This document shows, piece after piece, positions 1 through 7,509 of a DNA stretch of 7,509 nt. Position 1 is the first letter of the stretch; the number at the start of each line of letters is the position of its first letter. The translations under genes were made by a program, and so were the position numbers. The stretch covers positions 1 to 7,509 of the forward strand of contig JAFADT010000654.1 in assembly GCA_023424585.1 (NCBI GenBank), read 5' to 3'. The notes under the pieces were generated by a model. The model was not told the origin of the DNA and made no database searches. It saw only the letters and a program-made list of their open reading frames with translations. Source of the DNA: Pseudomonadota bacterium. GTDB taxonomy: Bacteria > Myxococcota > Myxococcia > Myxococcales > Myxococcaceae.

Positions 1-831
1 GACCCGGGGGACGCGGACGCGCTCCTGGGCGCCGCGCACCTGTACGCGGTGCAGCTGCCCTCCACGCGCGAGCGGGATGAGCTGGGCGCCCTCTACGCCG
101 AGCGCGGCCTGTCCCAGCCCTCCACGCCCCCGGAGCTCGTGCCGTCGCTGGCGCTGGTGGCCGCCATGGCCTTCAACGACCTGGGGCAGGCGGACCAGGC
201 GCTGGACCGCGCCACCATCGTGCTCGCCCGCGAGCCGGGCAACGCCGAGGCGAAGTACGAGAAGGCCCTGGCCCTCTTCGAGCTGTGCCGCTTCCGCGAG
301 GCGAAGGTGGCCTTCGCCTCGCTCCTGAAGGACAAGGACCGCGCGGCGCACGCGCACCAGCACCTGGGCCTCCTCCTGGAGCGCGAGGGCCAGTGGGCCA
401 AGGCGGAGGAGCACTTCCAGAAGGCCCGCGCGCTGGAGCCGGAGGACTTCCCCCCGCCGCCCCTGCCGTCGGCGGACGAGTTCAAGGCCCAGGTGACGCG
501 CGCGCTGGCGGACCTGCCCGCGGACATGCGCCGCGACCTGGAGGGCGTGCCGGTGGCCACGGAGGAGATCCCCTCCGAGGACGACCTGCTCGCCAACCAG
601 CCGCCCCTGTCGCCCACCATCCTCGGCCTCTTCCGCGGCCCGTCCCTCCAGGAGCCGTGCGACGGCTCGGAGACGCCGTGCCGCTCGGTGGCCCTCTACC
701 GGCGCAACCTGGCCCGCGCGGTGCGCACCCCGGAAGAGCTGCGCGAACAGATTCGCGTGACACTGCTGCATGAAATCGGGCATCTGCGCGGGGAAGACGA
801 CGAGGAACTGGCCGCGCGCGGCCTGGAGTGA
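1..831 (+). CDS. TPR-repeat protein with C-terminal Zincin_1-type metallopeptidase domain (5' end outside window)
   Basis: The reading frame is open to the left edge, so the gene very likely starts upstream. A GTG at 49 is the first possible internal start, but the residues before it already look like the end of a TPR helix. Numbered from GTG 49, residues 33-133 form about three tetratricopeptide units, usually a protein-binding scaffold. Residues 142-255 match the Zincin_1 (PF06262-type) fold as I know it: an 'ADLPADMRRDLEGVPV' opening, a 'LGLFRGPSL' strand, 'LYRRNLAR', then HEIGH at 241-245 with G248 and D251. That gives the HExxHxxGxxD zinc signature, with H241, H245 and probably D251 as ligands and E242 as catalytic base. 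All key residues are present, so it may be an active protease; its substrate is unknown. Stand-alone Zincin_1 proteins are about 120 residues, so the TPR part is an addition. No membrane segment is visible. It probably shares a transcript with the methyltransferase gene 9 bases downstream. Confidence 0.88.
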   Translation, partial: DPGDADALLGAAHLYAVQLPSTRERDELGALYAERGLSQPSTPPELVPSLALVAAMAFNDLGQADQALDRATIVLAREPGNAEAKYEKALALFELCRFREAKVAFASLLKDKDRAAHAHQHLGLLLEREGQWAKAEEHFQKARALEPEDFPPPPLPSADEFKAQVTRALADLPADMRRDLEGVPVATEEIPSEDDLLANQPPLSPTILGLFRGPSLQEPCDGSETPCRSVALYRRNLARAVRTPEELREQIRVTLLHEIGHLRGEDDEELAARGLE

Positions 832-840
832 GCCCAAGCC

Positions 841-2019
841 ATGCCTTCCCTTCCCACCGCCCGGGTCAGCCTCAAGGGCGCCAAGACGCTGCGTCGCGGC
901 ACCCCCTGGGTGTACCGCACGGAGCTCACCGAAGCTCCCGCCACCGACACGCCGGGCGCGGTGGTGGCGGTGGTGGATCCGCAGGGGAACCCCATCGGCC
1001 AGGCGCTCTACGCCCGCCGCTCCCCGCTCGCCCTGCGGCTGCTCACGCGCAGGGGGCCCAACGAGGAGAAGGTGGATGACGCCTTCTTCGTCCGCCGCCT
1101 GGAGGCCGCGCTGGCCCGCCGCTCGGTGCTGCCGGGGCGGGACGGCCTGCGCCTGGTGCACGGCGAGGCGGACCTGCTCCCCGGCTTCTTCGTGGACCGC
1201 TACGGCCAGGGCCTCACGGTGCAGACGCTGTCGGAGGGCATGGACGCGCGCAAGGAGATGCTCGCGCGCGCCCTGGTGGAGAAGACGGGCGCAAGCCACG
1301 TGGTGTGCCGCGACGACGCCTCCGGCCGCGACTTCGAGAGCCTCCCCCGCGAGGTGCGCCTGCTGCACGGCGAGGGCAGCGCGCGCTTCACCTACCACGA
1401 GGGCGACAACCGCTTCGACGTGGACCTCCTGGGCGACATGAAGACGGGCGCGTTCCTGGATCAGGTGGACAACCACCTGCGCGCGGGCGAGCTGGGCCGC
1501 GGCGAGGCGCTGGACTGCTTCAGCTACCACGGCGGCTTCGCGCTCGCGCTCGCGAAGCACTGCGCGGCGGTGCTCGCGGTGGAGCAGGACGCGAAGGCCG
1601 CTGCCCGCATCCAGTCGAACGCGGAGGCCAACGGCCGCGCCAACGTGAAGGTGGAGAACGCCAACGCCTTCGACGTGCTGCGCCGCTTCGACCAGGAGGG
1701 CCGCCGCTTCGACACCATCGTCCTGGACCCTCCCGGGCTCGCCAAGCGCCGCGAGGGCCTGGCCACCGCGCTGCGCGCCTACCACGAGCTCAACCTGCGC
1801 GCCCTGCGCTGCCTCAAGCCGGACGGCCTGCTGGTGACCTGCTCGTGCTCGGGGAAGCTGGACCGGCAGGGCTTCGAGTCCATGGTGCTGGACGCCGCCG
1901 CAGACGCGAAGCGCCCGGTGCAGATCCTGGAGCGGCGGGGCGCCGGCCTGGACCACCCGGTGCTCGCGGGCCTCGCGGAGACGGAGTACCTCAAGGCCCT
2001 CTACGTGCGCGCCCTGTAG
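841..2019 (+). CDS. RlmI-like class I SAM-dependent rRNA methyltransferase (PUA + methyltransferase)
   Basis: This 392-residue protein has the length and layout of RlmI (E. coli 396 aa), which methylates C5 of a cytosine in 23S rRNA. An N-terminal PUA-like RNA-binding domain (about 1-75, 'VSLKGAKTLRRGTPWVYRTE') is followed by a linker strand region and then a Rossmann methyltransferase domain. The SAM-binding motif I is at 224-235 (LDCFSYHGGFAL), preceded by the family hallmark 'MKTGAFLDQVDNH'. DPP of motif IV is at 296-298. CSCSG at 334-338 carries the motif VI cysteines expected for m5C chemistry. The protein is full length with no missing motif. The ATG at 841 is forced as the earliest start, because the in-frame codon at 829 is the stop of the upstream gene. 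A GGAG at 825-828 lies a rather long 12 bases before the ATG. The enzyme class is secure. The exact target base is inference, since RlmK-type and other COG1092-type paralogues look similar. Confidence 0.93.
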   Translation: MPSLPTARVSLKGAKTLRRGTPWVYRTELTEAPATDTPGAVVAVVDPQGNPIGQALYARRSPLALRLLTRRGPNEEKVDDAFFVRRLEAALARRSVLPGRDGLRLVHGEADLLPGFFVDRYGQGLTVQTLSEGMDARKEMLARALVEKTGASHVVCRDDASGRDFESLPREVRLLHGEGSARFTYHEGDNRFDVDLLGDMKTGAFLDQVDNHLRAGELGRGEALDCFSYHGGFALALAKHCAAVLAVEQDAKAAARIQSNAEANGRANVKVENANAFDVLRRFDQEGRRFDTIVLDPPGLAKRREGLATALRAYHELNLRALRCLKPDGLLVTCSCSGKLDRQGFESMVLDAAADAKRPVQILERRGAGLDHPVLAGLAETEYLKALYVRAL

Positions 2020-2035
2020 CCCCGGGCGCGCGGGG
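2020..2035. terminator. Possible short GC hairpin between convergent genes
   Basis: The 22 bases between the two convergent stop codons contain CCCCG (2020-2024) and CGGGG (2031-2035) around a six-base loop, a five-pair GC stem. There is no T tract on either side. It could contribute to bidirectional termination, but the stem is short and such pairings are common at this GC content. Confidence 0.2.
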
Positions 2036-2041
2036 AGGGCG

Positions 2042-2545
2042 TCACGGCAGGCCCAGCTCCTTGCGCAGCCGGCCCACGACCTTGAAGTACTCCGTGCGGG
2101 GGAAGCCCACGTTGAGGATGTGGAAGTCCTTCTTGGACAGCCCCACGCACCCGAAGCAGTAGTTGCAGTCCTGCAGGTTCTTGCTCATCACCACGTACGC
2201 GCTGCTGGAGCAGTTCTCGCTCTGCACGCAGTAGGCGCACGCGTGGCAGTTCCTGCACTCCACGCAGTGCGAGCAGTTGGTGCACAGCTCGCACCGGGTG
2301 CAGTGCGTGCACTGGTGGCAGCTGTCGCAGTCCTTGCAGAACATGCAGTTGGCGCAGCGCTGACAGCCCTCGCACGCGTAGGAGCCGGGGTTGCCTGGAT
2401 CCACCGCGTAGTTCTTGGACAGCTTCTGGAGTTGATCCAGGAACTCGCGCTTGCCCAGGGCCGCCACGCCCAGCCGCGCCGCCTTCTCCTGCTCCAGCAA
2501 CTCCTGGGTCGTCTGGGGCCGGGCCCCCTTCTCCTTCACCGCCAC
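2042..2545 (-). CDS. Small cysteine-array protein, 21 Cys in a three-residue register
   Basis: This 167-residue protein has no function I can name. I chose GTG at 2545 because AAGGAG (complement of 2551-2556) sits five bases before it. A longer frame reaches 2716 but would run deep into the upstream lipoprotein gene, and its extra residues look like shadow translation. Residues 1-46 are polar and probably helical. Residues 58-106 hold 17 cysteines at exactly every third position (CxxCxxC...). Four more cysteines at 112, 127, 130 and 133 are in the same register, and the skipped register positions carry S109, S115, V118, S121 and L124. The tail (about 134-167, with 'KKDFHILN' and 'RTEYFKVV') is not repetitive. 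No signal peptide is seen, so it is probably cytoplasmic. From memory, similar Cys-rich proteins in myxobacteria carry a 'CaiB/BaiF family' label, which nothing here supports, and related Cys-repeat-plus-tail proteins occur in candidate-phylum bacteria. The gene follows the lipoprotein gene by 22 bases, probably in one operon. Confidence 0.87.
   Translation of the reverse strand: MAVKEKGARPQTTQELLEQEKAARLGVAALGKREFLDQLQKLSKNYAVDPGNPGSYACEGCQRCANCMFCKDCDSCHQCTHCTRCELCTNCSHCVECRNCHACAYCVQSENCSSSAYVVMSKNLQDCNYCFGCVGLSKKDFHILNVGFPRTEYFKVVGRLRKELGLP
2147..2374 (-). repeat. Nine-base periodic TGC array encoding the CxxCxx repeat
   Basis: On the minus strand, TGC (once TGT, at the second Cys) recurs every nine bases for 17 units, then at spacings of 18, 45, 9 and 9 bases. 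Only the cysteine codons are conserved. The two codons between them differ from unit to unit, so this is a protein-level periodicity under selection, not a recent DNA slippage repeat. Confidence 0.85.
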
Positions 2546-2550
2546 AAACG

Positions 2551-2556
2551 CTCCTT
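2551..2556 (-). promoter_or_regulatory. Ribosome binding site that fixes the cysteine-array start
   Basis: On the minus strand AAGGAG lies five bases before GTG 2545 and inside the 22-base gap after the lipoprotein stop. This near-consensus Shine-Dalgarno decides between GTG 2545, a second GTG two codons later (2539), and the much longer open frame. Confidence 0.75.
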
Positions 2557-2567
2557 GGACTCTCGAA

Positions 2568-3128
2568 TCACTGCAGTTGGGCCAGCCCGGCCAGGTCGAT
2601 GCCGCGCGCCACCCGCCGCACCTCCACGGTGCTGGGGAAGCCGCGGCTGGTGACGGCCACCACGAACCGGTCACCCACCAGGAGGTTCGCCTCGGCGACG
2701 GCCTCGTCCGCGTCATAGCGCACGAAGCCCACGGCCTCCTTCCACTGGATGGGCGCCGTCGGGTCGCTCGCCGCGCGGCCCTTCGCCTTCTGCGCCGCCT
2801 CGCGGATGGCCTGCCCCAGCTTCACCCCCATGGTGGTGTCCACGATGCGCACCTTCACCTCGCGGCCCTCGTCCCGGGTGTAGGTGCGCTCCGCCTCCGA
2901 CACGGACACCTCGCCGTACTTCCCCGTGGAGCCCGCGGTGGCGCCCACCGTGAAGCCCTCCAGCGACTCCGGCAGGAACGGCGTCAATTCCTTGAAGTAC
3001 ACGCACGGTGCGGCGGTCGTCACCACGTCGCGCGGGGTGGGAGAGGTCGTGCGTTCGTCGTCAAGGCATCCGCCGCCCGCGCCGAGCGCGAACGATGCGA
3101 TGGCCAGCCGGAGGAAATAGTCGCGCAC
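2568..3128 (-). CDS. Putative lipoprotein, family not recognised by name
   Basis: From GTG 3128 the product is 186 residues. It starts with charged residues and a hydrophobic stretch (about 6-17, 'LRLAIASFALGA') ending at C21. This looks like a type II signal peptide, although the GGGC lipobox is poor because -3 is Gly rather than Leu/Val. The mature part would begin CLDDERTT, followed by a Ser/Thr/Pro-rich linker and a second cysteine (C42). The folded part contains 'ESLEGFTVG', 'YGEVSVSEAERTY', 'VKVRIVDTT' and 'EANLLVGDRFVVAVTSRG', and ends '...IDLAGLAQLQ'. From memory, this pattern recurs in unnamed proteobacterial lipoproteins; it is not assigned to a function. The open frame continues to an ATG at 3182, but that start would overlap the divergent helicase gene and bury the signal peptide. 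No convincing Shine-Dalgarno precedes GTG 3128. It probably heads an operon with the cysteine-array gene. Being real and exported is likely; its role is unknown. Confidence 0.75.
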   Translation of the reverse strand: MRDYFLRLAIASFALGAGGGCLDDERTTSPTPRDVVTTAAPCVYFKELTPFLPESLEGFTVGATAGSTGKYGEVSVSEAERTYTRDEGREVKVRIVDTTMGVKLGQAIREAAQKAKGRAASDPTAPIQWKEAVGFVRYDADEAVAEANLLVGDRFVVAVTSRGFPSTVEVRRVARGIDLAGLAQLQ

Positions 3129-3162
3129 GGACGAATCAAAGGGTATCCCTGGCCCGCGCGCA
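3129..3162. promoter_or_regulatory. 34-base divergent start region between lipoprotein and helicase genes
   Basis: Both genes start outward from these 34 bases, so their promoters must lie here or overlap the coding ends. The AT-richest part is 3132-3147, with a small GGG-TAT-CCC dyad at 3141-3149. TATCCC on the plus strand or TACCCT on the minus strand could serve as -10 elements with very short leaders. Neither gene shows a Shine-Dalgarno, which fits near-leaderless mRNAs, but no -35 is convincing. Confidence 0.25.
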
Positions 3163-5218
<2,056 letters not shown>

Positions 5219-5229
<11 letters not shown>

Positions 5230-5241
5230 CGGCGGGCGCTC
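5219..5241 (+). terminator. Possible hairpin spanning the helicase stop codon
   Basis: Bases 5219-5226 can pair with 5234-5241 (eight pairs, one G-U) around a seven-base loop that contains the TGA stop. No T tract follows, so as an intrinsic terminator it would be weak. It sits about 35 bases before the candidate rplM promoter. Confidence 0.3.
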
Positions 5242-5276
5242 CAAGGCCTGGATTCCCCGGCGATGTACGCCCAACC

Positions 5277-5305
5277 TTGACTTGATCCCGCCGTCCGACT
5301 AGGAG
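5277..5305 (+). promoter_or_regulatory. rplM: Candidate housekeeping promoter of rplM-rpsI
   Basis: TTGACT (5277-5282), with five of six consensus -35 bases, is followed after 17 bases by TAGGAG (5300-5305), a weak -10 with three of six. Transcription would begin near 5312, leaving a leader of about 110 bases before rplM. The -35, the spacing and the location support it; the -10 is the doubtful part. Confidence 0.5.
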
Positions 5306-5321
5306 GGTCGGCCTTTCCGGG

Positions 5322-5346
5322 CTTCTGTCGGAGTTTTTGACGGAGG
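5322..5346 (+). promoter_or_regulatory. Weak hairpin in the rplM leader
   Basis: Bases 5322-5329 can pair with 5339-5346 (eight pairs, two of them G-U) around a nine-base loop ending in five T residues. It lies inside the transcript predicted from the promoter above. By itself the pairing is modest. Confidence 0.25.
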
Positions 5347-5370
5347 ACCCGCGGTTGGTTCGCACGAGCA

Positions 5371-5401
5371 CGCGACCCCTGGCATGCACCTGGGTGTCGC
5401 G
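5371..5401 (+). promoter_or_regulatory. Stem-loop in the rplM leader, possible L13 autoregulatory element
   Basis: The 5' arm CGCGACCCC (5371-5379) pairs with GGGTGTCGCG (5392-5401), leaving one bulged T (5395). A T-T mismatch and a GG/CC closing pair then enclose the loop CATGCA, giving 11 pairs in total. The structure ends 21 bases before the rplM ATG and 9 bases before its Shine-Dalgarno. Ribosomal protein operons, including L13-S9 operons, are often controlled by the product binding its own leader. That this hairpin has such a role is inference. Confidence 0.35.
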
Positions 5402-5422
5402 CCGAAGTCTGGAGTGCACGAA

Positions 5423-5869
5423 ATGTCGCAGAAGACCTACAGCGCCAAGGCTGGGGACATCAAGCGCCAGTGGCACGTCATCGACGTGTCCGACAAGGTG
5501 CTTGGCCGCGCCGCCAGTCAGATCGCCACCCTCCTGAAGGGCAAGCACAAGCCGACGTACACCCCGTCCATCGACACGGGTGACCACGTCATCGTCATCA
5601 ACGCCGAGAAGGTGAAGGTGACGGGCACGAAGGAGACGGACAAGCAGTACTACCGTCACCCCTACGCCGGCTTCCCGGGCGCCCTGAAGATCACCAACCT
5701 CGCGAAGCTGCGTCAGCGCCACCCGGAGGACATCATCCTCAACGCGGTGCGCCGCATGCTTCCCCGCAACGCCCTGGGCCGTCAGATGATGACCAAGCTC
5801 AAGGTCTACGCGGGCGACACCCATCCGCACACCGCCCAGAAGCCGGTGGCCTACAAGGTCGAGGCGTAA
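5423..5869 (+). CDS. rplM: 50S ribosomal protein L13
   Basis: This 148-residue product is L13, an early-assembling protein of the large ribosomal subunit that binds 23S rRNA; the usual length is about 142-150. Recognisable blocks are 'WHVIDVSDKVLGRAAS' near residue 17, 'DTGDHVIVINAEKV' in the middle, 'YRHPYAGFPG', the signature region around 108-120 ('AVRRMLPRNALGR'), and 'LKVYAGDTHPHTAQKP' close to the end. An in-frame ATG at 5384 would add 13 residues but has no ribosome site and falls within the leader hairpin. ATG 5423 has GGAG at 5411-5414, eight bases before it, and gives a normal N-terminus. The gene leads the L13-S9 operon; the rpsI start lies only nine bases after the stop. Confidence 0.97.
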   Translation: MSQKTYSAKAGDIKRQWHVIDVSDKVLGRAASQIATLLKGKHKPTYTPSIDTGDHVIVINAEKVKVTGTKETDKQYYRHPYAGFPGALKITNLAKLRQRHPEDIILNAVRRMLPRNALGRQMMTKLKVYAGDTHPHTAQKPVAYKVEA

Positions 5870-5878
5870 GGAACAGCC

Positions 5879-6280
5879 ATGGCGATCAATCCTGAACTCG
5901 GTTTCTACGCCACGGGCCGCCGCAAGGAGGCCACCGCACGCGTGTGGGTGCGTCCCGGCAACGGCGCCGTCGTCATCAACGGCCGCGACATCAACGAGTA
6001 CTTCGGCCGTGAAACGTCGAAGATGGTGCTCAACCAGCCCCTGGAGATCCTGGAGCAGAAGGGCAAGCTGGACGTCACGGTCAACGTGCGCGGCGGCGGT
6101 CTCTCCGGCCAGGCCGGCGCCATCCGCCACGGCATCGCGCGCGCCCTGTGCGCCTTCAACCCGGAGTTCCGTCCGGCGCTGAAGAAGGCCGGCTTCCTCA
6201 CCCGCGACGCCCGCGCGGTCGAGCGCAAGAAGTACGGCCAGCCCGGCGCCCGTCGTCGGTTCCAGTTCTCCAAGCGCTAA
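5879..6280 (+). CDS. rpsI: 30S ribosomal protein S9
   Basis: This 133-residue product is S9, a protein of the small-subunit head whose C-terminal tail reaches the P-site tRNA. '[15 protein letters not shown]' at 9-23 is the conserved N-terminal block. The signature [19 protein letters not shown] occupies 72-90. The basic tail finishes in RRRFQFSKR (125-133), with the invariant SKR end intact. Its Shine-Dalgarno AAGGA (5868-5872) overlaps the rplM stop codon TAA and lies six bases before the ATG, so translational coupling with rplM is likely. The order rplM-rpsI is the usual one in bacteria. Length and motifs are normal. Confidence 0.98.
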   Translation: MAINPELGFYATGRRKEATARVWVRPGNGAVVINGRDINEYFGRETSKMVLNQPLEILEQKGKLDVTVNVRGGGLSGQAGAIRHGIARALCAFNPEFRPALKKAGFLTRDARAVERKKYGQPGARRRFQFSKR

Positions 6281-6310
6281 TCACGCTTGCCGGCCAGCTG
6301 TCCGGCCGTT

Positions 6311-6348
6311 CGTCGGCGGGGGTTTCCTTCGGGAAGCCTCCGCCGTCG
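6311..6348 (+). terminator. Intrinsic terminator of rplM-rpsI with cUUCGg tetraloop
   Basis: Bases 6314-6327 pair with 6332-6345 (14 pairs, two of them G-U wobble) closed by C-TTCG-G, the very stable UUCG tetraloop. Two more pairs extend the stem beyond a T-T mismatch to 6311/6348. Only a CTTT (6351-6354) follows, so the U tract is short, as is usual in GC-rich genomes. It lies 30 bases after the rpsI stop. Confidence 0.8.
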
Positions 6349-6402
6349 TGCTTTGCGGGCAAGCGGGTGGGCGCCGCCCCGTCGCGATGGGCGCGGGCGT
6401 TC

Positions 6403-6411
6403 TGCTACCAT
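6403..6411 (+). promoter_or_regulatory. Candidate extended -10 promoter of the PilT-like gene
   Basis: TGCTACCAT (6403-6411) fits an extended -10 (TG-N-TACCAT). No good -35 is found 17 bases upstream. Transcription starting 6-7 bases later would put the 5' end about 5-6 bases before the ATG at 6424, a near-leaderless mRNA. The lack of any Shine-Dalgarno before this gene agrees with that reading. Confidence 0.4.
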
Positions 6412-6423
6412 CCGGGCACCCTC

Positions 6424-7509
6424 ATGGAACTCAACGAAATCCTGCAGATCGCCCTGCGCGGCGGAGCCTCCGACATCCACCTGAAGGCGGGGCTGCCGCC
6501 CATGTTCCGCGTGGACGGTTCGCTCGTGCCCCTCAAGGACGGCCGCCGCCTGCCGCCGGAAGAGGTGGCGCGCATGGCGTTCGGCATCATGAACGAGTTC
6601 CAGAAGGAGAAGTTCAAGGTCAGCAACGAGGTGGACCTGGCCTACGGCGTGCCGGGCCTGGGCCGCTTCCGCGTGAACGTCTTCCAGCAGCGCGGCACGG
6701 TGGGCGCCGTGCTCCGCGTCATCCCCTTCAAGGTGATGACGATGAAGGACCTGCTGCTGCCCACGGTGCTGGAGAAGGTGTGCGGCGAGGAGCGCGGCCT
6801 GGTGCTGGTGACGGGCACCACGGGCTCCGGCAAGTCCACCACGTTGGCGGCGATGATCGACTACATCAACTCCAACGAAACCAACCACATCATGACCATC
6901 GAGGACCCCATCGAGTTCCTCATCCGCGACAAGCGCTCCATCGTGAACCAGCGCGAAGTGGGTGTGGACACGATGAGCTTCTCGCAGGCCCTGAAGTCCG
7001 CGCTGCGCCAGGACCCGGACGTCATCCTGGTGGGCGAAATGCGCGACCACGAGACCATCGAGACGGCGCTCCACGCCGCAGAGACGGGCCACCTGGTGAT
7101 GTCCACGCTGCACACGCTGGACGCCACGGAGACCATCAACCGCATCGTGTCCGCGTTCCCCCCGCACCAGCAGAAGCAGGTGCGCCTCCAGCTCTCCAGC
7201 GTGCTGCGCGGGGTGGTCAGCCAGCGCCTGGTGCCGCGCGCGGACGGCAAGGGCCGCGTGGCGGCGGTGGAGGTGCTGCGCGTCACCGCGCGCGTGCGCG
7301 AGCTGATCGAGGACAAGGACCGCACGAAGGAGATCCACGACGCCATCTCGCAGGGCACGGACTCCTACGGGATGCAGACCTTCGACCAGTCGCTGATGAG
7401 CCTGGTGCGCAACGGCCTGGTCACCTACGACGAGGCCCACCGTCAGGCCAGCAACCCGGACGACTTCGCGCTGCGCTTCTCCGGCATCAGCGGGACGTCC
7501 GACTCGAAG
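6424..7509 (+). CDS. pilT: PilT/PilU-family type IV pilus retraction ATPase (3' end outside window)
   Basis: 362 codons are present with no stop, so only the last few codons of a protein of about 370 residues appear to be missing. This hexameric secretion-type ATPase powers retraction of type IV pili, the motor of twitching or social gliding, from the cytoplasmic face of the inner membrane. An N-terminal PAS-like domain ('GGASDIHLKAGLPPMFRVDG') precedes the ATPase core. Walker A is GTTGSGKST at 131-139, the Asp box TIEDPIEF is at 158-165, Walker B runs 200-208 with G204-E205, and the His box STLHTLDATETINRI is at 227-241. The PilT hallmark AIRNLIRE is only loosely matched ('RVRELIED'). The N-terminus differs from the 'MANLHQLL' type that I recall for canonical PilT, and no pilB or pilC lies in the window, so this may be a PilT paralogue. 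It follows the rpsI terminator and probably has its own promoter. The ATPase family is certain, the symbol less so. Confidence 0.92.
   Translation, partial: MELNEILQIALRGGASDIHLKAGLPPMFRVDGSLVPLKDGRRLPPEEVARMAFGIMNEFQKEKFKVSNEVDLAYGVPGLGRFRVNVFQQRGTVGAVLRVIPFKVMTMKDLLLPTVLEKVCGEERGLVLVTGTTGSGKSTTLAAMIDYINSNETNHIMTIEDPIEFLIRDKRSIVNQREVGVDTMSFSQALKSALRQDPDVILVGEMRDHETIETALHAAETGHLVMSTLHTLDATETINRIVSAFPPHQQKQVRLQLSSVLRGVVSQRLVPRADGKGRVAAVEVLRVTARVRELIEDKDRTKEIHDAISQGTDSYGMQTFDQSLMSLVRNGLVTYDEAHRQASNPDDFALRFSGISGTSDSK

Noticed and set aside
2147..2374. DNA tandem repeat or CRISPR-like array
   Set aside because: Only the TGC codon recurs every nine bases. The bases between vary, and there are no repeat-spacer units.
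5384..5422. Upstream ATG extending rplM by 13 residues
   Set aside because: It has no Shine-Dalgarno, falls in the loop of the leader hairpin, and the added residues do not belong to the L13 family N-terminus.
6289..6307. Small GCCGG/CCGGC inverted repeat after rpsI
   Set aside because: It is only a five-pair stem with an eight-base loop beside a far stronger hairpin, and is expected by chance at this GC content.
6277..7440. 387-codon open frame antisense to the PilT-like gene
   Set aside because: Its composition is His/Leu/Val/Arg-rich and featureless, while the opposite strand encodes an intact ATPase with all its motifs.

Overview
The window is very GC-rich, with strong G/C preference at third codon positions. 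Its proteins look like those of a myxobacterium of the Myxococcaceae (Myxococcus/Corallococcus type). This placement is inferred from protein character and codon use, because no database search was possible. I see no insertion sequence, tRNA, rRNA, CRISPR array or phage gene. The region reads as a chromosomal segment with core genes at the right and a less familiar gene pair in the middle.

Layout: (1) 1-831 (+) is the 3' part of a gene for a TPR protein with a C-terminal Zincin_1-type metallopeptidase domain. It is followed 9 bases later by (2) 841-2019 (+), an RlmI-like PUA/SAM-dependent rRNA methyltransferase, probably on the same transcript. (3) Converging on it is a two-gene minus-strand unit: a putative lipoprotein (2568-3128) followed by a small cysteine-array protein (2042-2545). 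(4) Divergent from the lipoprotein, only 34 bases away, is a complete Rep/UvrD-family SF1 helicase (3163-5229). (5) A 193-base gap holds a candidate promoter and a structured leader for the ribosomal operon rplM-rpsI (5423-6280). That operon ends in a long hairpin with a cUUCGg tetraloop. (6) After it comes a PilT/PilU-family type IV pilus retraction ATPase (6424 to the window edge). It lacks only its last few codons, has no clear Shine-Dalgarno, and has a candidate extended -10 immediately upstream.

How the genes fit together: rplM and rpsI form the classical L13-S9 operon, and the methyltransferase also serves the ribosome. The helicase acts in DNA repair or replication restart, and the PilT-like ATPase in surface motility. 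I see no single pathway linking all of them. The least understood part is the minus-strand pair. The small protein there has 21 cysteines, 17 of them spaced exactly every third residue, and the other four stay in the same three-residue register. This is the strongest candidate in the window for something poorly described.
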